Origin: an uncultured Collinsella sp.
Lineage (GTDB): Bacteria > Actinomycetota > Coriobacteriia > Coriobacteriales > Coriobacteriaceae
Direction: 5' to 3'
DNA length: 6,858 nt
NCBI GenBank assembly: GCA_900555745.1
Contig: USMH01000051.1
Location: 1 to 6,858 of the forward strand
The notes under the pieces were generated by a model. The model ran no database searches, was not told where the DNA came from, and worked only from the letters and a program-made list of their open reading frames with translations. Shown piece by piece: positions 1-5,860 of this stretch. A program made the position numbers and the translations under genes. Numbering within the stretch: the first letter of the stretch is position 1; each line of letters begins with the position of its first letter.

Positions 1-38
1 TGCGGTTAGACATCCATCCTGCAATCGAGGAGATTTCC

Positions 39-1514
39 ATGGCATCAGACGTTCGCGTCCGCTTTGCACCCTCACCGACGGGCAAGCTGCACATCGGCGG
101 CGCCCGCACCGCTATCTATAACTGGGCTTTCGCCCGCGCAAACGGCGGCACGTTCATCCTGCGCATCGACGACACCGACCCCACCCGCTCCACCGACGAG
201 AACACGCAGATCATCCTGCGCGCCATGCGTTGGCTGGGCCTGGACTGGGACGAGGGTCCCGAGGTGGGCGGCGATTTTGGCCCCTACGCCCAGACCGAAC
301 GCCTGGGCCTGTACAAGCAGGCTGCCCAGAAGCTTTGGGACGAGGGCAAGGCCTATCCGTGCTTCTGCACCAAGGAGCAGCTCGACGCCGATCGCAAGGC
401 CGCGCAGGAGCGCAAGGACCCCTTCCAGGGCTATCAGCGCCGCTGCCGCGATCTTGATCCCAAGGAGGCCCGCCGCCGCATCGAGGCCGGCGAGTCCTAC
501 GTCCTGCGCATCAAGGTGCCCGAGGACCGCGGCGACGTCGTCATCCACGACGCCGTCCACGGTGAGGTGACCTTCGACGCCAAGGAGCTCGACGACTTTG
601 TCATCTTCCGCTCCGATGGCACGCCCACGTACAACTTCGCGACCGTCGTCGACGACGCTATGATGAAGATCACCCACGTCATCCGCGGTGACGACCACCT
701 GTCCAACACCCCGCGTCAGGTCATGGTCTACGAGGCCCTCGGCGCGCCCGTGCCCACGTTCGCCCACATCTCCATGATCCTGGGCGCCGACGGCAAGAAA
801 CTCTCCAAGCGCCACGGCGCTACCTCGGTGGAGGAGTACCGCGACGCCGGCTACCTGTCCGACGCCTTCGTCAACTACCTGGCGCTGCTCGGCTGGTCGC
901 TCGACGGCGAAACCACGATCATCCCGCGCGATGTCCTGGCCAGCAAGTTCTCGCTCGACCGCATCTCCAAGAACCCGGCGACCTTCGACCCCAAGAAGCT
1001 CGACTGGGTCAATGCCGAGTACATCAACGGCATGTCCGACGCCCAGTTTGCCGACGAGATTATGGTCCCCGAGCTGCACGAGGCGGGTCTCATCGAGGGT
1101 AATGTTGAGTACGGCGAGGACTGGATCGACGCGCTTGCCGCTATCGTCAAGCCGCGCACCAAGATGCCGGCCGACGCCGTGACCGTCGCCGCTCCCATCT
1201 TCGCTACGGCCGAGACGCTCGAGTATGACGAGAAGTCCGTCAACAAGGGCCTGGCCAAGGAAGGCATGGGCGCCATTCTGGACGCCGCCAAGGCCGCGCT
1301 CGAGGGTGTTACCGAGTGGACGGCCGCGAACATCGACGCTGCGCTTGAGCCGCTGCCCGAGCAGATGGACCTTAAGAAGCGCATGGTGTTCCAAGCTGTG
1401 CGCGTCGCCGTATGCGGCAACATGGTGAGCCCTCCGCTGGGTGAGACCATGGCGCTCGTCGGTCGCGACGACTGCTTGGCGCGCATCGATCGCGCCCGCA
1501 CGATGGCGCTGTAA
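39..1514 (+). CDS. gltX: Glutamyl-tRNA synthetase (GluRS, class I aminoacyl-tRNA synthetase)
   Basis: This cytoplasmic enzyme ligates glutamate to tRNA-Glu using ATP. The 491-residue length is normal for bacterial GluRS. The N-terminal Rossmann catalytic domain opens with RFAPSPTGKLHIGGARTA (residues 8-25), which carries the HIGH-type signature as HIGG at 18-21. The KMSKS-type loop is KKLSKRHG at 253-260. The insert domain keeps C108, C110, Y132 and C136, matching the C-x-C...Y-x3-C zinc ligands known from E. coli GluRS, so zinc binding is likely. The helical anticodon-binding region covers roughly 310-491. The start is set by GAGGAG at 27-32, six bases before the ATG. Codons end overwhelmingly in C or G, as expected for a highly expressed gene in a GC-rich genome. 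The gene is followed by its own terminator and so is probably transcribed separately from priA. Whether it also charges tRNA-Gln (the non-discriminating type) cannot be decided from the sequence. Identification is secure. Confidence 0.97.
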   Translation: MASDVRVRFAPSPTGKLHIGGARTAIYNWAFARANGGTFILRIDDTDPTRSTDENTQIILRAMRWLGLDWDEGPEVGGDFGPYAQTERLGLYKQAAQKLWDEGKAYPCFCTKEQLDADRKAAQERKDPFQGYQRRCRDLDPKEARRRIEAGESYVLRIKVPEDRGDVVIHDAVHGEVTFDAKELDDFVIFRSDGTPTYNFATVVDDAMMKITHVIRGDDHLSNTPRQVMVYEALGAPVPTFAHISMILGADGKKLSKRHGATSVEEYRDAGYLSDAFVNYLALLGWSLDGETTIIPRDVLASKFSLDRISKNPATFDPKKLDWVNAEYINGMSDAQFADEIMVPELHEAGLIEGNVEYGEDWIDALAAIVKPRTKMPADAVTVAAPIFATAETLEYDEKSVNKGLAKEGMGAILDAAKAALEGVTEWTAANIDAALEPLPEQMDLKKRMVFQAVRVAVCGNMVSPPLGETMALVGRDDCLARIDRARTMAL

Positions 1515-1537
1515 TCGCTGCGCAAACGTATGTATCC

Positions 1538-1570
1538 GAGCCCCGTTCACTCAGAGCGGGGCTCTTGTTT
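1538..1570 (+). terminator. Intrinsic terminator after gltX
   Basis: An 11-bp stem is formed by 1538-1548 and 1554-1564 (GAGCCCCGTTC with GAGCGGGGCTC). It contains one G-U pair, has a 5-nt loop, and is followed directly by TTGTTT. It starts 23 nt after the gltX stop codon. The GC-rich stem and U-rich tail fit Rho-independent termination on the + strand. It also lies only about 34 nt before the priA start codon. Confidence 0.85.
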
Positions 1571-1587
1571 CTGTAGACGTATGGGAT

Positions 1588-1594
1588 GGGAGGT
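1588..1594 (+). promoter_or_regulatory. Shine-Dalgarno site that decides the priA start
   Basis: GGGAGGT at 1588-1594 lies nine bases before the ATG at 1604. The in-frame ATG at 1586 overlaps this site and has no purine-rich site upstream of it, since it follows the terminator tail directly. The ATG at 1604 is therefore the better start. Confidence 0.7.
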
Positions 1595-1603
1595 ACAGGG
1601 GCT

Positions 1604-4057
1604 ATGGTCGAACAACTGTCGCTGTTTGGTTCGCCGCAACCGGAGGAGGCTCCGGTGAAGTCTGTGCCTGCCGCTGCCTCGGCTCAGCCTAAGCCTGCAC
1701 CCGAGCCCGTCACCGCCTATGCGAGCGTGGTCCTCGACATCCCGACGCGTGCACTGTCTGAGCCGTTTGCCTACGGCATTCCTCAACCCCTCGCCAACGA
1801 GGCGCAGATCGGATCAACGGTCCTGGTCCACTTTGGTAACCGTGCTGCTGCGGGCTATATCGTCGACATTGCGCCTGATCTGGGCGACCTGCAGGGCAAC
1901 AACGCCCTCGAACCCGCGCGCATTAAAGCCATCGAGGCTATCCTCAGCAAACCGCTCTTTACCGCCGAGGCTGCCCGCATCGCGCGCTGGATGAGCCGTG
2001 AGTATGTTGCGACGCTTTCCGAGTGCCTGCGCCTGTTCTTGCCCCCGGGCGGCAGCCCGCGTGTGGTCAAGGGCGACGACGGCGTGTGGGCCGTTGAGCG
2101 CCCCGCCGTCAAACCCATCCAAAACCGCTGGGTCATGCTCACGCCCGAGGGCTTCGACTATACGCCGCCCAAGACCGCGGTCCGCCAGCGTCAGCTCATC
2201 GAGGCGCTCCAGTGCGGCCCGGTCACGACGCGCGACCTCAACCTTCTCTATAACAGCATGTCGGCGACCATCAAGGCGCTCGAAAAGCGCGGCGTCGTGG
2301 TGGTGGAGGAGCGCCGTGCTTGGCGTGGCTGCAGCGAGCAGACCACGCTGTCCTCGGCAAGCGGCAAGGCGCCGGTCGCGCTTACCAACGGCCAGCAGCA
2401 GGCGCTCGCGCAGATCGAGCGCGCCCGCCTTGACGCCCACGGCGACGTGGTGCTTGTCGACGGCGTCACTGGCTCCGGCAAAACCGAGGTCTACCTCTCC
2501 GCCATTGAGCGCGTACTCGCAGCCGGCCGCTCAGCCTGCGTGCTTGTGCCCGAGATCTCGCTGACGGCCCAGACCGTCGGCCGTTTCCGCTCGCGCTTTG
2601 GCGAGACGGTCGCGGTTTTCCATTCACGCCTTTCGGCCGGCGAGCGCCTGGACCAGTGGGATATGGTCGCCAGCGGTGCCGCGCGCGTGGTCGTGGGCGC
2701 CCGCTCGGCGCTCTTTTGCCCGCTCAGCGACTTGGGTCTCATTATCATCGACGAGGAGCACGAGACCAGTTACAAGCAGGGCTCCAGTCCGCGCTACCAC
2801 GCGCGCGAGGTGGCGGCCGAGATGGCGCGGCGCTACCGCTGCCCGCTCGTGTTGGGCTCCGCCACGCCTTCTGCTGAGGCACTCGATCGTTGCCGACGTG
2901 GCACGTATAACGGTGCCACCTGGACGCGCGTCGAGATGCCCGAGCGCCCGGGACACGCCGTGCTGCCCACGGTCCGCATTGCCGACCTGCGCCGGGAGTT
3001 CTCGCACGGCAGCCGCTCCATGTTCTCAAAACCCTTGATGGAGGGCTTGGAGCGTGTGGTCGAGCGCCGCGAGAAGGCCGTGCTGCTGCATAACCGCCGT
3101 GGATTTGCGCCGTTCCTGATGTGCCGCGAGTGCGGCTGCGTCCCCACCTGCAACCACTGCTCCACCGCGCTTACGTATCACGAGCGCACGCACACGCTGC
3201 AGTGCCACACATGCGGTTCGTCTTGGCGCGTGCAGCCGTATCCCGCGCCCACGAGCCGTTGCCCCAAATGTGGCAGTCGCTACCTGGCAAAAATGGGCCT
3301 GGGTACGCAGCAGATCGAGGACGCACTGCACCAGATGTTGCCCAAGGACGTCGCCATTATTCGTATGGATGCCGATTCCACGCGCGGCAAGGATGCGCAC
3401 AAAAAGCTGCTTGAGAAGTTCGATGCCGCCGATTGCGCGGTGCTGCTGGGCACCCAGATGATTGCCAAGGGCCTCGACTTTCCCGAGGTCACGCTCGTGG
3501 GCGTGGTCAATGCCGACTTCGCCCTCAAGCTGCCGGACTTCCGCGCAGGGGAGCGCGCCTACGATCTGCTGGAGCAAGTCGCCGGCCGTGCCGGTCGTGG
3601 TGATCGCCCCGGCGAGGTCATCGTCCAGACCTACCTGCCCGAGGACCCGGTCATTCGCGCCGTCGCTGAGCATGACCGTTCGATCTTTACCGACTACGAC
3701 CTGGACCAGCGCCGCGACGCGCTGTACCCGCCGTTTGTTCGCCTGGTCAACATCTTGGTGTGGTCGGCGAACCGAGACGAAGCGCAGGACTACATCGGGC
3801 GCATTGCAAAGCTCCTCAAGCGCCGTTGGCATGCTGCCGCGCCCGACTTTTTGCGGGCGGGGAGTGCCGTGCCGCAGGTGCTGGGCCCGGCTTCGTGTGT
3901 AATCGAGAGAGCCAAGGACCGCTACCGCTTCCATCTGCTTGTGAAGTCGCCCGTGGGGTACCATGTCTCTGATGATATCGACGCCTGTCTCAAAGAGGTG
4001 GGCTCTGTGCGCGGCGTGAGCGTGAGCGTTGACGTCGACGCCTATGATTTGATGTAA
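1604..4057 (+). CDS. priA: Primosomal protein N' / replication restart helicase PriA
   Basis: PriA is an SF2 3'-5' DNA helicase that recognises stalled or repaired forks and starts reloading of the replicative helicase. Numbering is from ATG 1604 (817 aa). Residues 1-38 are an Ala/Pro-rich extension beginning MVEQLSLFG. The 3'-DNA-binding domain spans about 39-145 and a winged-helix region about 190-240. Walker A is GVTGSGKTE (287-295), DEEH is at 383-386, and GSATPS is at 418-423. The zinc-binding cysteines form four pairs, C507/C510, C516/C519, C534/C537 and C553/C556, with spacing like the E. coli enzyme. Motif V (GTQMIAKGLDFPEVTLVG, 616-633) and motif VI (QVAGRAGRG, 658-666) are intact, and a C-terminal domain follows. 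All ATPase motifs are present, unlike the helicase-motif-less PriA described in many other actinobacteria. The protein is longer than E. coli PriA (732 aa), partly because of the N-terminal tail. An in-frame ATG at 1586 would add six residues but lacks a ribosome-binding site. def follows after a short gap with no terminator, implying cotranscription. Confidence 0.96.
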   Translation: MVEQLSLFGSPQPEEAPVKSVPAAASAQPKPAPEPVTAYASVVLDIPTRALSEPFAYGIPQPLANEAQIGSTVLVHFGNRAAAGYIVDIAPDLGDLQGNNALEPARIKAIEAILSKPLFTAEAARIARWMSREYVATLSECLRLFLPPGGSPRVVKGDDGVWAVERPAVKPIQNRWVMLTPEGFDYTPPKTAVRQRQLIEALQCGPVTTRDLNLLYNSMSATIKALEKRGVVVVEERRAWRGCSEQTTLSSASGKAPVALTNGQQQALAQIERARLDAHGDVVLVDGVTGSGKTEVYLSAIERVLAAGRSACVLVPEISLTAQTVGRFRSRFGETVAVFHSRLSAGERLDQWDMVASGAARVVVGARSALFCPLSDLGLIIIDEEHETSYKQGSSPRYHAREVAAEMARRYRCPLVLGSATPSAEALDRCRRGTYNGATWTRVEMPERPGHAVLPTVRIADLRREFSHGSRSMFSKPLMEGLERVVERREKAVLLHNRRGFAPFLMCRECGCVPTCNHCSTALTYHERTHTLQCHTCGSSWRVQPYPAPTSRCPKCGSRYLAKMGLGTQQIEDALHQMLPKDVAIIRMDADSTRGKDAHKKLLEKFDAADCAVLLGTQMIAKGLDFPEVTLVGVVNADFALKLPDFRAGERAYDLLEQVAGRAGRGDRPGEVIVQTYLPEDPVIRAVAEHDRSIFTDYDLDQRRDALYPPFVRLVNILVWSANRDEAQDYIGRIAKLLKRRWHAAAPDFLRAGSAVPQVLGPASCVIERAKDRYRFHLLVKSPVGYHVSDDIDACLKEVGSVRGVSVSVDVDAYDLM

Positions 4058-4063
4058 CAACCC

Positions 4064-4070
4064 GAAAGGA
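4064..4070 (+). promoter_or_regulatory. Shine-Dalgarno site that decides the def start
   Basis: GAAAGGA at 4064-4070 lies five bases before the ATG at 4076. The in-frame ATG at 4070 shares its first base with this site, leaving no spacer, so it is unlikely to be used. The site sits in the short priA-def gap, so def can be translated from a priA-def transcript. Confidence 0.6.
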
Positions 4071-4075
4071 TGGCC

Positions 4076-4612
4076 ATGGAAGCCAACGGAATCGTACTGT
4101 CGCCTGATCCTCGTCTGCGCCAGGAGTGCGCCGTCATCGAGGAGATCACCCCGGCGATCGAGGCGCTTGCCGAGAAGATGAAGAAGATGATGTTCGAGAA
4201 CGGCGGTTGCGGCCTAGCTGCCCCGCAGATCGGCGAGCTTATTCAGCTCGTTACCATCGACTGCGACTACAGCGACAAAAACGACTACGACCCGTACGTG
4301 CTCATCAATCCCGTCATTGTTGAGCAGAGTGACCATCTGGTGCCGTTTAGCGAGGGCTGCCTTTCCATTCCCGGCATTAGCTGCGAGATCGAGCGTCCCG
4401 ACCATGTCGTCGTCGAGGCGTACGACTTGGATGCCAACCTGATTCGCTATGAGGCCACGGGCGACCTGTTCTGCGTGTGCCTGCAGCACGAGATTGATCA
4501 CCTGCACGGCAACACCATGTTCGAGCGGCTGAAGCCGATGCAGAGGATCAAGGCCGTCAAGGAGTACCAGGACGCCCTGGCCCGCGGCGCTCGACCGGGC
4601 GAGACGGAGTAG
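4076..4612 (+). CDS. def: Peptide deformylase
   Basis: This metalloprotease removes the N-formyl group from nascent polypeptides at the ribosome, reversing the modification installed by Fmt on initiator Met-tRNA. All three family motifs are intact (numbering from the chosen ATG 4076, 178 aa): motif I GCGLAAPQIG (44-53), motif II EGCLS (93-97, metal ligand C95), and motif III QHEIDH (137-142, ligands H138 and H142, catalytic E139). The length is slightly above E. coli Def (169 aa), with a short polar tail. Two further cysteines, C133 and C135, lie just before motif III, where the family more often has aliphatic or basic residues. An alternative ATG at 4070 adds two residues but has no spaced ribosome-binding site. 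The gene lies 18 nt after priA and is probably cotranscribed with it. fmt, often adjacent in other bacteria, is here separated by a repeat and a terminator. Third positions are still mostly C or G, as in gltX and priA. Confidence 0.96.
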   Translation: MEANGIVLSPDPRLRQECAVIEEITPAIEALAEKMKKMMFENGGCGLAAPQIGELIQLVTIDCDYSDKNDYDPYVLINPVIVEQSDHLVPFSEGCLSIPGISCEIERPDHVVVEAYDLDANLIRYEATGDLFCVCLQHEIDHLHGNTMFERLKPMQRIKAVKEYQDALARGARPGETE

Positions 4613-4620
4613 GTCCCACC

Positions 4621-4722
4621 GTCCCCGGTGCTGAGCGCCCACATATCATCCCGTGCTCAAACATTCTCGCTTTGCTGCGAAACTGCGCGCGGGACGATAT
4701 GTGGGCGCTCAGCACCGGGGAC
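4621..4722. repeat. 102-nt near-perfect inverted repeat (palindromic element)
   Basis: The arms 4621-4653 and 4690-4722 are reverse complements at 32 of 33 positions. The only mismatch is A4648 against C4695, which would be a U-G wobble in RNA read from the minus strand. Three more pairs (4654-4656 with 4687-4689, one of them G-U) extend the stem inwards. The remaining 30-nt centre contains a small TCGC/GCGA hairpin (4667-4670 with 4677-4680). The outer end begins GTCCCCGGTGCTGAGCGCCC. No U-tract follows either end, so it is not a standard terminator, and I see no obvious target-site duplication. It could be a MITE- or REP-like dispersed element, a transcript-stabilising or processing hairpin, or a protein-binding palindrome. 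No second copy occurs in the window, so its repetitive nature is untested. Confidence 0.9.
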
Positions 4723-4796
4723 TGCGTTGTTCTGGCTCGGTTCGCCCGGGTGCCGTCGGGGCAGGGAAGGGCGTCTTCGCTGATAGGTGCTTTACT

Positions 4797-4834
4797 GAAA
4801 GAGCTGCTTTTATGGCGGCTCTTTCTTTGGTTTT
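4797..4834 (+). terminator. Intrinsic terminator between def and fmt
   Basis: An 11-bp stem pairs 4797-4807 (GAAAGAGCTGC) with 4815-4825 (GCGGCTCTTTC), with one G-U pair and a 7-nt loop TTTTATG. It is followed by TTTGGTTTT. It sits about 185 nt after the def stop and about 105 nt before fmt, so it probably ends the priA-def transcript and implies a separate promoter for fmt. Confidence 0.75.
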
Positions 4835-4837
4835 GGG

Positions 4838-4843
4838 TATATT
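4838..4843 (+). promoter_or_regulatory. Weak candidate -10 element for fmt
   Basis: TATATT at 4838-4843 matches the sigma-70 -10 consensus at five of six positions and lies just downstream of the terminator, about 97 nt before the fmt ATG. No convincing -35 hexamer is found at normal spacing, because that position falls within the terminator stem, and there is no TGN extension. Some promoter is expected here if the terminator works. This exact assignment is tentative. Confidence 0.22.
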
Positions 4844-4939
4844 TGTTCTTGTTGAATTGTTCTTGCGGATAGGCTTGGTACTTGGCTTTCCGCTGTTCTT
4901 TGTAGCCGTCTCGGCTTTGGTTGAGAGGAGACGATCTTT

Positions 4940-5860
4940 ATGCGTATTGTGTTTATGGGTACGCCTGATTTTGCTGTGCCTTCGTTGACTTCGCTTGTTG
5001 CGGCTGGGAATGAGATTGCGCTTGTTATTACTCGCCCTGATGCTGTTCGTGGGCGTGGTAAGAAACTTGAGCCGTCTCCTGTTAAGGCCAAGGCGCTTGA
5101 GCTAGAGTTGCCGGTTGTTGAGGCTAATCGTATGACGCCTGAGGTCGTTGAGGCGCTCAAGGCTGCCCAGGCTGACATTTTCTGCGTGGCTGCCTATGGT
5201 TGCATTTTGCCGGATGAGGTTCTTCATATGGCGCCGCTCGGCATTGTGAATGTTCATGCGTCCTTGCTGCCTCGTTGGCGTGGGGCTGCTCCTATTCAGC
5301 GTGCGATTCTCGCTGGTGATGAGGTTGCTGGCGTTTCTATTATGCGTATTGGACATGGCGTTGATACCGGCGCTTATTGTGCCCAGGCGTCTACGTCTGT
5401 TGCCGGTAAGCATGCCGAGGCGCTCACGATGGAGCTTGGTGAGCTTGGCGGCAAACTGCTTGCCGATACGCTTCCTTCTCTTGCCGATGGCACCGCCGTG
5501 TGGACTGAACAGGATGAGGCGCTCGTTACCCATGCTGCCAAGATTTCCAAGCTGGAGATGCGTCTGGATCCGCAGATGGCTGCGCTTGATTGCGTGCGCC
5601 ATGTGCTGGCCTCGTCCGATACCGCGCCTGCCCGATGCGTGATTGCCGGCAAGACCGTGCGCGTGCTCGATGCTGCACCGGCTGATGTGTCGCTTGGCGA
5701 GGGTCAGGTCCTCATTAAAGCCAAGCGTGTTTACCTGGGTCTTTCCGATGGTGTGGTTGAACTGCTCGAGGTTAAGCCCGATGGCAAGCGTGCCATGGCC
5801 GCTTCTGCTTGGGCTGCTGGGCTGCAAGGCGCCGATCTTATCTGGGGTGTTTTGTCATGA
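4940..5860 (+). CDS. fmt: Methionyl-tRNA formyltransferase
   Basis: Fmt transfers a formyl group from 10-formyltetrahydrofolate to Met-tRNA-fMet, marking it for bacterial translation initiation in the cytoplasm. The N-terminal formyltransferase domain begins MRIVFMGTPDFAVPSL. It holds the catalytic trio N104, H106 and D142, within NVHASLLPRWRGAAPIQ (104-120, including the SLLP motif) and GVDTG (140-144); these correspond to E. coli N106, H108 and D144. The C-terminal OB-like tRNA-binding domain covers about 200-306. The length of 306 aa is normal. The linker carries AAKISKLE (199-206), but the Trp usually following as I-D-W is Pro211, and the usual N-P-W-P segment is not recognisable. The start is supported by AGGAG at 4926-4930, nine bases upstream. 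None of the first 31 codons ends in C, in sharp contrast to gltX, priA and def; C-ending codons return in the second half. The stop codon overlaps the next start as ATGA, indicating translational coupling. Confidence 0.96.
   Translation: MRIVFMGTPDFAVPSLTSLVAAGNEIALVITRPDAVRGRGKKLEPSPVKAKALELELPVVEANRMTPEVVEALKAAQADIFCVAAYGCILPDEVLHMAPLGIVNVHASLLPRWRGAAPIQRAILAGDEVAGVSIMRIGHGVDTGAYCAQASTSVAGKHAEALTMELGELGGKLLADTLPSLADGTAVWTEQDEALVTHAAKISKLEMRLDPQMAALDCVRHVLASSDTAPARCVIAGKTVRVLDAAPADVSLGEGQVLIKAKRVYLGLSDGVVELLEVKPDGKRAMAASAWAAGLQGADLIWGVLS

Larger units (their letters stand above)
4613..4939 (+). other. def-fmt intergenic region (327 nt)
   Basis: This is the only long stretch without a gene. 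From left to right it holds a large inverted repeat (4621-4722), a GC-rich linker of about 75 nt with nothing recognisable, an intrinsic terminator (4797-4834), and a T/G-rich leader to fmt containing a TATATT hexamer (4838-4843) and the fmt ribosome-binding site (AGGAG, 4926-4930). I see no tRNA, riboswitch or convincing small gene here. An open frame at 4653-4988 is best explained as chance (see rejected items). Confidence 0.8.

Noticed and set aside
72..1550. 492-codon open frame on the minus strand opposite gltX
   Set aside because: It mirrors gltX almost exactly and arises from C/G-biased third positions. The product is a Gly/Val/Leu/Ala-rich composition without recognisable motifs, and gltX is unambiguous.
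1586..1603. Upstream ATG as the priA start
   Set aside because: It overlaps the Shine-Dalgarno site serving the ATG at 1604 and has no site of its own, and the extra residues add no conserved sequence.
3026..4060. 344-codon open frame on the minus strand opposite priA
   Set aside because: It lies opposite the PriA zinc-binding, helicase and C-terminal regions. No family motif is seen, and it is explained by high GC.
4621..4722. The large inverted repeat as the def transcription terminator
   Set aside because: The loop region is 30 nt or more and no U-tract follows either arm. A conventional terminator is present at 4797-4834. Rho-dependent or processing roles remain possible.
4613..4740. 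Target-site duplication around the inverted repeat as proof of transposition
   Set aside because: The sequences flanking the two ends (CCCACC on the left, TGCGTT on the right) do not match, so insertion cannot be shown from this window alone.
4653..4988. 111-codon + strand open frame with a hydrophobic C-terminus, considered as a small membrane protein
   Set aside because: Its start lies within the left arm of the inverted repeat and its first part translates the loop and right arm. It crosses the terminator and overlaps the fmt start by 49 nt. The hydrophobic run (Leu/Val/Phe) is what T/G-rich DNA encodes, and there is no ribosome-binding site before it.
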